64,000 bases of DNA from JAGPUQ01 sp050179115 (GCA_050179115.1 JBFXFL010000002.1:1-64000); one strand, 5' to 3'. Numbered from the stretch's first letter, positions 53,737-63,181 are shown. The notes: a model not told the origin generated them from the sequence alone. Made by a program: numbers and translations.

Positions 53737-54129
53737 ATGAGTATGCAAGATCCACTTGCCGATATGCTGACGCGCGTACGCAATGCCCAGTCCCGTGCTC
53801 GCCCGCAGGTCACGATGCCTTCGTCAAAATTGCGCGTCGCCGTCGCCAGGCTGTTGCAGGACGAAGGTTACATTCAGGGATTCGAGGTGACGGGCGATGT
53901 CAAGAAAGAACTGCGCGTCGATTTGAAATATTTTGAAGGCAAGCCCGCTATCGAAGAAATTATTCGCATCAGCCGGCCCGGACTGCGGCGCTACGCGGGG
54001 GCCGACGAGCTGCCTGTCGTGCGGGGAGGGCTGGGTGTGGCGGTTGTGTCGACCAGTAGTGGGCTCATGTCCGACCGCGCGGCCCGAGCGGCTGGTGTGG
54101 GCGGCGAAGTCCTTTGCACGGTATTCTGA
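53737..54129 (+). CDS. rpsH: 30S ribosomal protein S8
   Basis: 16S central-domain protein and translational repressor of the spc operon in E. coli, 130 residues as there. MQDPLADMLTRVRNAQSRAR and VSTSSGLMSDRAARAAGVGGE are conserved. The ATG at 53737 adds MS before the usual MQDP start. Confidence 0.98.
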   Translation: MSMQDPLADMLTRVRNAQSRARPQVTMPSSKLRVAVARLLQDEGYIQGFEVTGDVKKELRVDLKYFEGKPAIEEIIRISRPGLRRYAGADELPVVRGGLGVAVVSTSSGLMSDRAARAAGVGGEVLCTVF

Positions 54130-54141
54130 CGGATAATTGCG

Positions 54142-54675
54142 ATGTCCCGAGTAGCCAAGTATCCAGTCCTCCTGCCCAAAGGGGTCGAGGTTCATATTGA
54201 TCGCGGTATGCTGTCCGTGAAGGGGCGTAATGGCTCGCTCACGATGGCGATTCACGCTGATGTTCAGGTTGAACACGCCGACGGCATGCTCAGCGTGGCG
54301 GCGCGCAGTGCGGCAACGACAGCCCGGTCCATGGCCGGAACCACCCGCGCACTCATGAATAACATGGTTGTGGGTGTGAGTGAAGGGTTTCAGCGGCGGC
54401 TGACGCTCGTTGGCGTCGGCTACCGGGCCCAGGTTCAGGGCAACAAGGTAAACCTAACGCTCGGATATTCGCATCCCGTCGAGTACACCCTGCCCCAGGG
54501 AGTTACTGCGGAGACGCCGAGCCAGACCGAGATACTGTTGAAGGCGGCGAGCAAGCAGCAGCTGGGTCAGGTCGCGGCAGAGATTCGAGCCTTCCGGCCT
54601 CCCGAGCCCTACAAGGGCAAGGGTGTGCGGTACGCGGACGAAAACGTGCGCCGTAAAGAAGCCAAGAAAAAATAG
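54142..54675 (+). CDS. rplF: 50S ribosomal protein L6
   Basis: Two-domain protein at the factor-binding site, 177 residues as in E. coli. MSRVAKYPVLLPKGVEVHID, LVGVGYRAQVQGNKVNLTLG and PPEPYKGKGVRYADENVRRK are conserved. Confidence 0.98.
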   Translation: MSRVAKYPVLLPKGVEVHIDRGMLSVKGRNGSLTMAIHADVQVEHADGMLSVAARSAATTARSMAGTTRALMNNMVVGVSEGFQRRLTLVGVGYRAQVQGNKVNLTLGYSHPVEYTLPQGVTAETPSQTEILLKAASKQQLGQVAAEIRAFRPPEPYKGKGVRYADENVRRKEAKKK

Positions 54676-54686
54676 CGGGTGATCAC

Positions 54687-55043
54687 ATGAGTCAGAAGAA
54701 AATTACTCGAGCCCGACGCGCGCGTCGCGCCAGGGCGAAAATTCGGGAACTCGGCGCGGACAGGTTGTGCGTCCATCGGACCCCGCGGCACATATACGCC
54801 CAGGTGATTCGCACCAGCGCGGGCCAGGATACGGTGGTTGCGCAGGCGTCCACACTGGATGCCGGGCTGCGGCAGTCCACGACCGGCAATATCCAGGCGG
54901 CGAGCGCCGTCGGTGGGTTGATCGCGGAGCGGGCGTCGCTCGCCGGGGTTACTCACGTCGCATTTGATCGTAGTGGATTTAAATATCACGGGCGGATCAA
55001 GGCGCTCGCCGATGCCGCCCGCGCCGGCGGCTTGGACTTCTGA
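54687..55043 (+). CDS. rplR: 50S ribosomal protein L18
   Basis: 5S rRNA-binding protein, 118 residues (E. coli 117). RARRARRARAKIRELGADRL at the basic N-terminus and FDRSGFKYHGRIKALADAAR at the end are conserved. Confidence 0.98.
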   Translation: MSQKKITRARRARRARAKIRELGADRLCVHRTPRHIYAQVIRTSAGQDTVVAQASTLDAGLRQSTTGNIQAASAVGGLIAERASLAGVTHVAFDRSGFKYHGRIKALADAARAGGLDF

Positions 55044-55053
55044 AGGTTGCATA

Positions 55054-55566
55054 ATGGCTAAGCAAAACGCTCGTGAATCGGACGTTAACGACGGCTTGAT
55101 CGAAAAGCTGGTTCAGGTTAATCGCGTCGCCAAAACCGTCAAAGGGGGCCGGATTTTCGGCTTTACCGCGTTGACGGTGGTGGGTGATGGGAAAGGTCGG
55201 GTTGGCTTTGGCCGTGGCAAGGCGCGCGAGGTGCCTCTTGCCATTCAGAAGGCCATCGAGGCCGCGCGCCGCAACATGATTGCCGTCGACCTCAGTCGCA
55301 CTACGCTCCAGTATCCGATCACCGCCAAGCACGGCGCGTCGCGGGTGTACATGCAGCCGGCGTCCGAGGGGACCGGCGTTATTGCCGGCGGTGCCATGCG
55401 CGCCGTGTTGGAGCTTGCTGGCGTCCAGAACGTTCTGGCGAAATGCTACGGTTCTACCAACCCGGTCAACGTGGTGCGGGCAACTTTCAAGGGCCTCAAG
55501 AACATGCGTGCGCCCGAACAGGTAGCGGCGCGGCGCGGCAAGCATTTGGACGACATTCTGGGCTAA
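55054..55566 (+). CDS. rpsE: 30S ribosomal protein S5
   Basis: Decoding-fidelity protein, 170 residues (E. coli 167). The spectinomycin loop region VNRVAKTVKGGRIFGFTAL is intact and wild type. The ATG at 55054 (MAKQNARESDVNDG) has GAAGG upstream; the frame extends into rplR without support. Confidence 0.98.
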   Translation: MAKQNARESDVNDGLIEKLVQVNRVAKTVKGGRIFGFTALTVVGDGKGRVGFGRGKAREVPLAIQKAIEAARRNMIAVDLSRTTLQYPITAKHGASRVYMQPASEGTGVIAGGAMRAVLELAGVQNVLAKCYGSTNPVNVVRATFKGLKNMRAPEQVAARRGKHLDDILG

Positions 55567-55592
55567 GAGAAGCCCTCAGCGGAAATACAGCG

Positions 55593-55778
55593 ATGACTGC
55601 GAGCAAATTGAAGGTGACCCAGGTGAAAAGCAGCTACGGCCGGTTGGCCCGCCACCGTGCGTGTCTGGTCGGGCTGGGACTGCGCAAGGTTGGCCACCAG
55701 GTAGTGCTGGAGAACACCCCGTCGGTGCGAGGCATGGTCAACAAGGTGGAATACATGATTCGCGTGGAAGAGGTCTGA
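55593..55778 (+). CDS. rpmD: 50S ribosomal protein L30
   Basis: 61 residues (E. coli 59). KVTQVKSSYGRLARHRACLV and GLRKVGHQVVLENTPSVRGM are conserved. Starts 26 bp after rpsE and stops two bases before rplO. Confidence 0.97.
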   Translation: MTASKLKVTQVKSSYGRLARHRACLVGLGLRKVGHQVVLENTPSVRGMVNKVEYMIRVEEV

Positions 55779-55780
55779 AT

Positions 55781-56227
55781 ATGCGACTGAACACATTGAG
55801 TCCGGCGCCTGGGCGCCACAAGGCTCCCAGGCGTGTAGGCAGGGGCATTGGATCCGGGCTTGGCAAAACCTGCGGGCGCGGCCACAAGGGTCAGAAGGCG
55901 CGAGCTGGCGGACGTGTGCGTCCCGGATTCGAAGGTGGCCAGATGCCCTTGCAGAAGCGTCTGCCGAAATATGGCTTTACGAGCCGCGTCAGCCGCGTCA
56001 GCGCGGAGATTCGCCTGGTTGAGCTCAACCAGATCGAAGGCGGTGTGGTCGACCTGGCGGCGTTGCGGCAAGCCGGATTGATTGGCGGTTCCATTGAGCG
56101 CGCCAAGATCTTTCTGGCGGGCGAACTTGATGCGGGCAAGGCCCTGGTGGTTCGCGGGTTGAGCATTACCGCCGGCGCCCGTGCGGCGATAGAGGCCGCC
56201 GGTGGCAGTGTGGAGGCGTTGGTTTAA
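55781..56227 (+). CDS. rplO: 50S ribosomal protein L15
   Basis: Late-assembly 23S-binding protein, 148 residues (E. coli 144). The Gly/Lys-rich N-terminus (RRVGRGIGSGLGKTCGRGHK) and FEGGQMPLQKRLPKYGF are conserved. GAGGT precedes the ATG. Confidence 0.98.
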   Translation: MRLNTLSPAPGRHKAPRRVGRGIGSGLGKTCGRGHKGQKARAGGRVRPGFEGGQMPLQKRLPKYGFTSRVSRVSAEIRLVELNQIEGGVVDLAALRQAGLIGGSIERAKIFLAGELDAGKALVVRGLSITAGARAAIEAAGGSVEALV

Positions 56228-56235
56228 CGATTCCC

Positions 56236-57564
56236 ATGGCGCGCAAACCTCTGCCAGCAGTAAACAAGAAGGGCCTCACCGAGCTCTGGGCGCGGCTGCG
56301 TTTTCTGCTGCTGGCGATCGTCGTGTATCGACTCGGTACCCACATTCCGCTGCCGGGAATTGATCCCGACCGCGTGGCGAGTCTGTTCAAGCAGAACCAG
56401 GGTACCTTGCTGGGTATGTTCAATATGTTTTCCGGCGGCGCGCTGGAACGCATGAGTATCATGGCGCTGGGTGTGATGCCCTATATCTCGGCATCCATCA
56501 TCGTGCAGTTGATGAGTGCGGTGACTCCCGCGCTCGAGCAACTCAAGAAGGAGGGGGACGCGGGCCGGCGCAAGTTGACCCAGATGACCCGCTATCTGAC
56601 GGTGCTGCTGGCGCTCATTCAGGGCGCGGGGATGGCATTCGGGCTGGCGGGCCAAGGTCTGGCGTACTACCCAGGGTTGACGTTTTACCTGACCGCCATC
56701 ACCTCGTTGGTTGCCGGAGCGGTGTTCCTCATGTGGTTGGGCGAACAGATCACGGAGCGCGGCATCGGCAATGGCATCTCGATGCTGATCTTTGCGGGAA
56801 TTGTCGCTGGATTGCCGCGCGCGCTCGGGCAGGCGTTCGAATCGGCCCGTCAAGGCGAGCTGAATATAGCCGTGTTGTTGGTGGTCGCGCTTATCGCGGT
56901 GGCCGTAATATATTTTGTCGTGTTTATCGAGCGCGGTCAGCGCCGTATCACGGTAAACTACGCCCAGCGTCAGCAGCAGGGGCGCGGAGCTTATGCCCAG
57001 CAAAGCAGCCATTTGCCGCTCAAGGTCAACATGGCGGGGGTGATCCCGGCAATTTTTGCGAGCAGTCTGCTGTTGTTTCCGGCGACGGTGACGCAGATGT
57101 TCGGGCAAGGAGCAGGCGCGCCAGACTGGCTTCAGGACGTCGCCTATTTTCTTGGGCCGGGGCAGTTGCTTCACAGTGCACTGTTTGCCGCGCTGATCAT
57201 TTTCTTTTGCTTCTTCTACACGGCGCTGGTGTTCAATCCCAAAGAGGTCGCCGATAACCTCAAGCGTGGCAATGCCTATCTGCCGGGCATTCGTCCGGGT
57301 GAGCAGACCGCCAATTACATTGATGGCGTGGTCACACGCCTGACGGTGATAGGCGCGATCTACATAGCTGGTGTATGTCTGTTGCCGCAGGCGCTGAATG
57401 TCTACTTCAACGTCCCGTTCTATCTGGGCGGGACGTCGCTGCTGATCGCGGTGGTGGTGACCATGGACTTTATGGCCCAGGTGCAATCTCATCTGATGTC
57501 CCATCAGTATGAGTCGGTATTGAAAAAGGCCAACCTGAAGGGTTACGGCGGCGGGATTCGTTGA
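56236..57564 (+). CDS. secY: preprotein translocase subunit SecY
   Basis: Channel subunit of the Sec translocon, 442 residues (E. coli 443) with ten membrane spans. GTHIPLPGID, the second-span region GGALERMSIMALGVMPYISA (plug and TM2), the cytoplasmic loop GQRRITVNYAQRQQ and the C-terminal YESVLKKANLKGYGG are conserved. It is in its usual place between rplO and rpmJ. Confidence 0.98.
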   Translation: MARKPLPAVNKKGLTELWARLRFLLLAIVVYRLGTHIPLPGIDPDRVASLFKQNQGTLLGMFNMFSGGALERMSIMALGVMPYISASIIVQLMSAVTPALEQLKKEGDAGRRKLTQMTRYLTVLLALIQGAGMAFGLAGQGLAYYPGLTFYLTAITSLVAGAVFLMWLGEQITERGIGNGISMLIFAGIVAGLPRALGQAFESARQGELNIAVLLVVALIAVAVIYFVVFIERGQRRITVNYAQRQQQGRGAYAQQSSHLPLKVNMAGVIPAIFASSLLLFPATVTQMFGQGAGAPDWLQDVAYFLGPGQLLHSALFAALIIFFCFFYTALVFNPKEVADNLKRGNAYLPGIRPGEQTANYIDGVVTRLTVIGAIYIAGVCLLPQALNVYFNVPFYLGGTSLLIAVVVTMDFMAQVQSHLMSHQYESVLKKANLKGYGGGIR

Positions 57565-57579
57565 ATTACGAGGTGTGAG

Positions 57580-57696
57580 ATGAAAGTAAGGGCATCGGTG
57601 AAGAAACTTTGCCGCAACTGCAAGCAGATTCGGCGCAAACGGGTTCTGCGGATCATCTGCAGCGCGGAACCGCGCCACAAGCAACGGCAGGGCTGA
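57580..57696 (+). CDS. rpmJ: 50S ribosomal protein L36, zinc-binding form
   Basis: A 38-residue protein: MKVRASVKKLCRNC then KQIRRKRVLRIICSAEPRHK and a short basic end. The zinc ligands C11, C14, C27 and H33 are all present, so this is the zinc-dependent (C+) paralogue. The ATG has GAGG upstream, 15 bp after the secY stop. Confidence 0.97.
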   Translation: MKVRASVKKLCRNCKQIRRKRVLRIICSAEPRHKQRQG

Positions 57697-57792
57697 TAGC
57701 GGATGTTGATTGCTACGACCCTGACGACGATCGGACTTCCGCGCCCTGCGAACCGCACGGCGGCGTCAAACATGAGCAGTGGAGTGAATTGA

Positions 57793-58149
57793 ATGGCCCG
57801 TATTGCCGGTGTCAACATCCCTGACAGCAAGCATGCTGTTATCGCGCTGACCTATGTTTATGGCATAGGGCGGACAACGGCGCGGCGCGTTTGCGAACAG
57901 GCCAACGTCCCCGAAACCGTGAAGATTGGCGATCTGAGGGAAGATCAACTGGATGCCGTGCGTGGCGCGGTGGCCAAAATTGCCGTTGAGGGCGATCTGC
58001 GCCGCGAGGTCAATATGAGCATCAAGCGCCTGCTCGACCTCGGATGCTACCGCGGCTTGCGCCATCGCCGGGGCCTTCCGGTTCGCGGCCAGCGTACCAA
58101 GACCAACGCGAGAACCCGCAAGGGTCCCCGCAAGCCTATCAAGCGTTAA
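57793..58149 (+). CDS. rpsM: 30S ribosomal protein S13
   Basis: Head protein contacting S19 and the P-site tRNA, 118 residues as in E. coli. MARIAGVNIPDSKHAVIALTY and RGLRHRRGLPVRGQRTKTNA are conserved. The 96-nt gap before it is where E. coli has the S4-binding pseudoknot; I could not recognise that structure here. Confidence 0.98.
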   Translation: MARIAGVNIPDSKHAVIALTYVYGIGRTTARRVCEQANVPETVKIGDLREDQLDAVRGAVAKIAVEGDLRREVNMSIKRLLDLGCYRGLRHRRGLPVRGQRTKTNARTRKGPRKPIKR

Positions 58150-58176
58150 CCCGCGCGTAGTCGAGCGAGATTTCCC

Positions 58177-58569
58177 ATGGCCAAAGCGCCCAGTAAAGTA
58201 GTAAAAAAGAAGATCAAGCGTACGGTGGTTGACGGCGTCGCGCATGTGCACGCGTCGTTCAACAATACCATCGTCACCATTACCGATCGCCAGGGCAACG
58301 CGCTGGTGTGGACGACTTCCGGTGGATCTGGCTTCCGGGGCTCGCGCAAGAGCACGCCGTTCGCAGCCCAGGTTGCTGCGGAACGAGCGGCTACTGCGGC
58401 CCTGGAATACGGGATGCAGAACGTCGATGTGCGCGTTAAAGGGCCGGGTCCAGGACGCGAGTCAGCCGTTCGTGCGCTGAACAACGCTGGCTTCAAGATT
58501 ACCAATATCACGGATGTAACCCCAATTCCACACAACGGTTGCCGGCCACCGAAGAAACGCCGCGTGTGA
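58177..58569 (+). CDS. rpsK: 30S ribosomal protein S11
   Basis: Platform protein near the mRNA exit, 130 residues (E. coli 129). HVHASFNNTIVTITDRQGNA and the C-terminal DVTPIPHNGCRPPKKRRV are conserved. Confidence 0.98.
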   Translation: MAKAPSKVVKKKIKRTVVDGVAHVHASFNNTIVTITDRQGNALVWTTSGGSGFRGSRKSTPFAAQVAAERAATAALEYGMQNVDVRVKGPGPGRESAVRALNNAGFKITNITDVTPIPHNGCRPPKKRRV

Positions 58570-58600
58570 AGTCGCAGCATAGAAGAGGATCGATAGTCTG

Positions 58601-59221
58601 ATGGCAAGATATCTGGGCCCTACCTGCAAGTTGTCGCGCCGCGAAGGTACCGACTTGTTCCTGAAAAGTGGCATTCGGCCTCTGGAATCCAAATGCCGTG
58701 CCGACAGTATTCCCGGCCAGCATGGGCAACGGCGCAGCCGTTTGTCCGATTACGGGGTCCAGTTGCGGGAAAAGCAGAAAGTGCGGCGGCTGTACGGCGT
58801 GCTGGAAAAGCAGTTCCGCAATTACTACGCAGCGGCAGCGCGCCGCAAGGGAGTGACGGGTGAGAATCTGCTTCGGCTACTCGAGCAGCGGCTGGACAAT
58901 GTGGTGTACCGAATGGGTTTCGGGTCCACGCGCGCCGAGGCTCGCCAGCTGATTGCCCACAGCTGCATCCTGATCAACGGCCGCAAGGTCAATGTGCCGT
59001 CCGTGCAGGTTGCCGAAGGTGACGTGATTGGTGTGCGCGAGCGCGCGAAGACGCAACTGCGGATCCAGTCCGCTCTGCAACTCGCGACTCAGCGCGGTGC
59101 GGTTGATTGGGTGGACGTAGACGTCAACAAGATGGAAGGCGTTTTCAAGCGGGCTCCTGATCGCTCGGAGTTGCCCAGTGAGATCAACGAAAGCCTTATC
59201 GTCGAGCTTTATTCGAAATAA
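58601..59221 (+). CDS. rpsD: 30S ribosomal protein S4
   Basis: Primary 16S-binding protein and, in E. coli, repressor of the alpha operon, 206 residues as there. The N-terminal KLSRREGTDLFLKSG and the S4 domain LDNVVYRMGFGSTRAEARQL are conserved. Confidence 0.98.
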   Translation: MARYLGPTCKLSRREGTDLFLKSGIRPLESKCRADSIPGQHGQRRSRLSDYGVQLREKQKVRRLYGVLEKQFRNYYAAAARRKGVTGENLLRLLEQRLDNVVYRMGFGSTRAEARQLIAHSCILINGRKVNVPSVQVAEGDVIGVRERAKTQLRIQSALQLATQRGAVDWVDVDVNKMEGVFKRAPDRSELPSEINESLIVELYSK

Positions 59222-59263
59222 TTGTCGGCATCACGCGACAGGCACTGAAATAGTTGAGGGTAC

Positions 59264-60256
59264 ATGCAAACATCATCTACAGAACTGCTTACCCCGCGTT
59301 CGATTGACATTACCGCCCATGACAGGAGTCATGCACGGATTGTCCTCGAACCCCTTGAGCGTGGCTTTGGGCATACATTGGGCAATGCGTTGCGCCGCAT
59401 CCTGTTGTCCTGGATGCCTGGCTGCGCCATCGTTGAAGTTGAAATCGATGGGGTGCAGCACGAGTACAGCGCAATTGAAGGTGTGCAGGAAGATGTGATC
59501 GAGATCCTGCTGAACCTCAAGAATATCGCCATTTCGATGCACGGTAAGGAAGATGCACGCGTGTCACTTCGCAAGAAGGGCCCGGCCATAGTCACGGCCG
59601 GCGACATCAAGTCCGATGCCAACATCGAAATACACAATCCGGAGCATGTCATTTGCAGGATATCGGGTAACACCGAACTCAACATGACGTTGCGTATTTT
59701 GCGCGGGCGAGGGTACGAGCCGGCGGATGCGCGCGACGGCGGTGACGAGGAAACCCGTTCGATCGGCAAGCTGCGGCTGGACGCATCCTATAGTCCGGTG
59801 CGCCGGGTCTCCTATGTGGTGGAGCGGGCGCGCGTCGAGCAACGTACAGATCTCGACAAGCTGGTGCTCGATCTTGAAACCAATGGCAGTATTGGACCGG
59901 AGGAAGCCATCCGGCGCGCGGCGTCCATTTTGCAGCAGCAGTTGGCGGTTTTCGTCGATATGGAGAGTGATCGTAAAGCGGAGCCGGAAAAGCGGCACAG
60001 CGAGATCGACCCTATCCTGTTGCGTCCGGTCGATGACCTGGAATTGACGGTGCGTTCAGCCAATTGCCTCAAGGCTGAAGCCATTTATTACATTGGCGAT
60101 CTCATTCAGCGCACCGAAGTGGAATTGCTGAAGACCCCGAATCTCGGCAAAAAATCGCTGACGGAGATCAAGGATATGCTGGCTTCCCGCGGTCTGTCCC
60201 TGGGAATGCGGCTCGAGAACTGGCCGCCGGCAAATCTCAAAGCCGGCGATAATTGA
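59264..60256 (+). CDS. rpoA: RNA polymerase alpha subunit
   Basis: Assembly platform of RNA polymerase, 330 residues (E. coli 329). The N-terminal dimer domain shows EPLERGFGHTLGNALRRILL and the C-terminal domain for UP-element and activator contact shows LLKTPNLGKKSLTEIKDMLA. It lies between rpsD and rplQ as usual. Confidence 0.98.
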   Translation: MQTSSTELLTPRSIDITAHDRSHARIVLEPLERGFGHTLGNALRRILLSWMPGCAIVEVEIDGVQHEYSAIEGVQEDVIEILLNLKNIAISMHGKEDARVSLRKKGPAIVTAGDIKSDANIEIHNPEHVICRISGNTELNMTLRILRGRGYEPADARDGGDEETRSIGKLRLDASYSPVRRVSYVVERARVEQRTDLDKLVLDLETNGSIGPEEAIRRAASILQQQLAVFVDMESDRKAEPEKRHSEIDPILLRPVDDLELTVRSANCLKAEAIYYIGDLIQRTEVELLKTPNLGKKSLTEIKDMLASRGLSLGMRLENWPPANLKAGDN

Positions 60257-60320
60257 ATCCCGGCAGTAGCCGATTTTTCTGAGTGTAACCGGGTCGTAAA
60301 ACCCGTCGAGGAACCTAGCC

Positions 60321-60716
60321 ATGCGTCATCTTCACAGTGGCCGCAAACTGAATCGTACCAGTCCGCATCGCCGGGCGATGTTTCGCAACATGACCGCGTC
60401 GCTGGTGGAGCACGAACTGATCCGGACCACGCTGCCCAAGGCCAAGGAGCTGCGGCGCGTTGCCGAGCCCCTGATCACCCTGGCCAAGCGCGACAGCGTC
60501 GCCAACCGGCGTCTCGCATTCGCCCGGTTACGCGACAAGGCCGCGGTGGGCAAGCTGTTTGCCGAGCTTGGCCCGCGCTACGAAGGCCGCCCGGGAGGCT
60601 ATCTCCGCATTCTCAAATGCGGCTTTCGCGCCGGTGACAAGGCGCCGATGGCCTATGTCGAACTGGTTGATCGACCCCGCGCGGACGGCGATGCGGACGC
60701 GGCTGCAGAGGACTAG
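60321..60716 (+). CDS. rplQ: 50S ribosomal protein L17
   Basis: 131 residues (E. coli 127). MRHLHSGRKLNRTSPHRRAM and GGYLRILKCGFRAGDKAPMA are conserved; the tail is acidic (ADGDADAAAED). Last gene of the ribosomal supercluster, followed by an intrinsic terminator. Confidence 0.98.
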   Translation: MRHLHSGRKLNRTSPHRRAMFRNMTASLVEHELIRTTLPKAKELRRVAEPLITLAKRDSVANRRLAFARLRDKAAVGKLFAELGPRYEGRPGGYLRILKCGFRAGDKAPMAYVELVDRPRADGDADAAAED

Positions 60717-60743
60717 TGGCTGAACCCAAGCCAGCGAGTCAGG

Positions 60744-60766
60744 AGCCGGGGTTAGCCCGGCTTTTT
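60744..60766 (+). terminator. Rho-independent terminator of the alpha operon
   Basis: AGCCGGG (60744-60750) and CCCGGCT (60756-60762) with a GTTAG loop, followed by TTTTT, 28 bp after the rplQ stop. Confidence 0.9.
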
Positions 60767-60872
60767 GCTGTTGGACGCATTGCCATCCCAGGACGCGTAT
60801 TCGCGGAGTGTCGAGCACCTCTATTGCGGCTGATGAATTCACGATGTTCCGGCTATTGATTGGCCCATCGCT

Positions 60873-61901
60873 GTGAAAATTCTGGTAACCGGCGGCGCCG
60901 GATACATTGGCAGTCACCTCTGCATCGCGCTGGCGGAGGCGGGCTTCCAGTCGGTCGTGGTGGATAATTTCAGCAACAGCCGGCCAGCGCTGGTTGACCG
61001 GCTTTCCGCAATCATCGGGGAGCCAACACCGGTTGCCATAGGCGACATCAGGGATGCGGCGTTTCTCGACCGGATCTTCGACGACCACGAGTTCGGCGCG
61101 GTGATCCACCTTGCTGGCTCGAAATCCGTAGAGGAATCCTGCCGGCTGCCTCTGCTTTACTACCAGAATAACCTCGGCGGCACCCTGAGTCTCTGTTCTG
61201 CCATGGAGCGCAGCGGGGTGCGCAACCTGCTGTTCAGTTCCTCGGCCACCGTCTATGGCGGCTGTGCCATGAGCCCCGTGAAAGAGAACGCGCCCCTTTC
61301 CGCAGCCAATCCCTACGGGCGTACGAAGCTGATGATCGAGCGTCTGCTCGCCGATCTGGTGGCAGCGCCGGCCGCCAGGTCAGGGCCTTGGCGAGTGGCC
61401 GCCCTGCGCTATTTCAATCCCGTGGGCGCCCACGGCAGCGGTTTGCTGGGTGAGGATCCAGTGGGCATTCCCAACAATCTTGTGCCCTATGTCGCCGACG
61501 TCGCCTTGGGTAAACGACCGCATCTCAACATTTACGGTAACACCTACCACACCCGCGACGGCACCGGGATACGCGACTACATTCATGTGATGGATCTGGC
61601 GGAAGGCCATGTGGCGGCATTGCGCTATGTGTTGCGCGCGGACCGCAGCGGTTACTTCGCCTGGAATCTGGGAACCGGATGTGGTTCCACGGTCCTGGAA
61701 GTAGTCGCGGCTTTCGAGCGCGCCAGCGGCCGCTCGGTGCCCTGTGTCATGGCGCCCAAGCGGCCGGGTGATGTCGCTGAATCCTGGGCACATGTCGGAC
61801 GCGCGCAGGCCGAGCTCGGCTGGCGCGCGCGGCGCGATCTGGATGAGATGATGGCGGATGTGTGGCGCTGGCGGTCGGCCAATCCGGACGGCATCCGGTG
61901 A
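60873..61901 (+). CDS. galE: UDP-glucose 4-epimerase
   Basis: Interconverts UDP-glucose and UDP-galactose with bound NAD, for envelope polysaccharide or galactose use. The 342 residues have the Rossmann motif VTGGAGYIGSH, SSSATVYG for the catalytic Ser/Thr and the Tyr/Lys pair in NPYGRTKLMIE, and GTGIRDYIHVMDLAEGHVAAL. The start is a GTG (60873). UDP-N-acetyl sugars could also be substrates; sequence does not decide. Confidence 0.9.
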   Translation: MKILVTGGAGYIGSHLCIALAEAGFQSVVVDNFSNSRPALVDRLSAIIGEPTPVAIGDIRDAAFLDRIFDDHEFGAVIHLAGSKSVEESCRLPLLYYQNNLGGTLSLCSAMERSGVRNLLFSSSATVYGGCAMSPVKENAPLSAANPYGRTKLMIERLLADLVAAPAARSGPWRVAALRYFNPVGAHGSGLLGEDPVGIPNNLVPYVADVALGKRPHLNIYGNTYHTRDGTGIRDYIHVMDLAEGHVAALRYVLRADRSGYFAWNLGTGCGSTVLEVVAAFERASGRSVPCVMAPKRPGDVAESWAHVGRAQAELGWRARRDLDEMMADVWRWRSANPDGIR

Positions 61902-61921
61902 GTGGGTGCAGCGGGAACGCG

Positions 61922-62359
61922 ATGACAGCCGTCGTCATGGACCAGGCCGCGCTGACCGAGTTTCTCCGCGCTGAATTTCCGCAGAGCAGCGTCAGCATCG
62001 AGGCAGTTTCCGCGAGCGGGGTTGCAGTACGCCAGGTGATTGGATTTGAGCACCTGCGTCCCGGAGGCACAGTGTCCGGGCCGGCGCTGATGGCCGTTGC
62101 GGATGTCGCCCTTTATGTGTCCATACTCGCCATCATGGGTCCGGTCGCGCTTGCGGTTACCACCAGTCTGACCATCAATTTTTTGCGCAAACCCGCCGGG
62201 GACGCCGATATTCTGGGGGAGTGCCGTCTGCTCAAGGTCGGCAAGCGTCTGGTAGTGGGCGAAGTGACACTCTATTCCGACGGTAGCCGTCTGCCGGTAG
62301 CCCATGTCACCGGCACCTACGCGATTCCCCCGGACGCGATTGACGTTTCGCCGCGCTGA
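61922..62359 (+). CDS. PaaI-type hotdog thioesterase
   Basis: About 145 residues of the hotdog-fold thioesterase family. HLRPGGTVSGPALMAVADVA is the PaaI-like motif that carries the active-site region, and SLTINFLRKPAGD the strand following. It probably hydrolyses an acyl-CoA, substrate unknown. The ATG at 61922 is chosen; a GTG at 61898 overlapping the galE stop (GTGA) would give eight more residues and would couple the genes. Confidence 0.8.
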   Translation: MTAVVMDQAALTEFLRAEFPQSSVSIEAVSASGVAVRQVIGFEHLRPGGTVSGPALMAVADVALYVSILAIMGPVALAVTTSLTINFLRKPAGDADILGECRLLKVGKRLVVGEVTLYSDGSRLPVAHVTGTYAIPPDAIDVSPR

Positions 62360-62374
62360 GGCCGTCCGCAACGC

Positions 62375-63178
62375 CTATCCGGTTCCGCACGGACAGTGAT
62401 GGTAGCTGCCGGTGGCGAGATTCATCAGCCGCAGGCGGCCGCCCCAGACGCAGCCGGTGTCCAGCGGAAACAGTCCGGGGCCGCAATCCGCGCCGTTCAG
62501 GGCGGCCCAGTGGCCGAACACTATGGGAATGTCACGGGTCGCGCGATCGGTATGAGCGTACCAGGGCAACAGCCCGGGTGGCGGTGAGTCCGGGCCGGTT
62601 TTGGTGCGCAAATCGAGGTGCCCCGCCGCGTCGCAAAAGCGCATGCGCGTGAATGCGTTGACGATGGCGCGCCAGCGTGCGGACCCGGTCAGATCGGCGC
62701 TCCAGTCCGGCGCGTCGCCGTACAGTTCGCCCAGCAGCGCGATGGATTCGGTGCGCAACACGGCCTCCACTTCGCGGGCGTAACCGCGTGCCTGGGCTAG
62801 AGACCAGTCGGGCAAGATACCGGCGTGGACCAGCACGTGGCCTTGTGCTTCGATCAACAGTGGCCGGTGGCGCAGCCAGTGCAGCAGTTCGTCGCGATCC
62901 GGTGCCGTCAGAATCCCATCCAGCGTGTCCTTGGGATGCGCCGGCCGTACGCCGGCTGCGACCGCCAGCAAATGCAGGTCATGATTCCCGAGCACGGTAT
63001 CGAAGCTGGTGCCCAGCGAAGTAGCCCACCGCAGTGTGGCGAGCGAATCCGGGCCCCGATTGACGATGTCGCCCACGGCGAGCAGGCGATCCTGCGCCGG
63101 ATCGAAGGCCACGCTGTCGAGCAGCCGGCGCAGCGGATCGAGGCAGCCCTGGATGTCACCTACCGCGTAGAGTGTCAC
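62375..63178 (-). CDS. apaH: bis(5'-nucleosyl)-tetraphosphatase, symmetrical
   Basis: Hydrolyses Ap4A to two ADP and can remove Np4 caps from RNA. The 267 residues carry the metallophosphatase motifs GDIQGCLDPL, GDIVNRGPDSL, GNHDLHLLA and HAGILPDW, plus FGHWAALNG. The start is a GTG (63178), three bases after the apaG stop, so the two are cotranscribed. Confidence 0.96.
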   Translation of the reverse strand: MTLYAVGDIQGCLDPLRRLLDSVAFDPAQDRLLAVGDIVNRGPDSLATLRWATSLGTSFDTVLGNHDLHLLAVAAGVRPAHPKDTLDGILTAPDRDELLHWLRHRPLLIEAQGHVLVHAGILPDWSLAQARGYAREVEAVLRTESIALLGELYGDAPDWSADLTGSARWRAIVNAFTRMRFCDAAGHLDLRTKTGPDSPPPGLLPWYAHTDRATRDIPIVFGHWAALNGADCGPGLFPLDTGCVWGGRLRLMNLATGSYHHCPCGTG

Positions 63179-63181
63179 GGC

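Noticed and set aside
57697..57792. E. coli-type S4-binding pseudoknot before rpsM
   Set aside because: The gap is present but I could not match the sequence or stems to the known alpha-operon leader.
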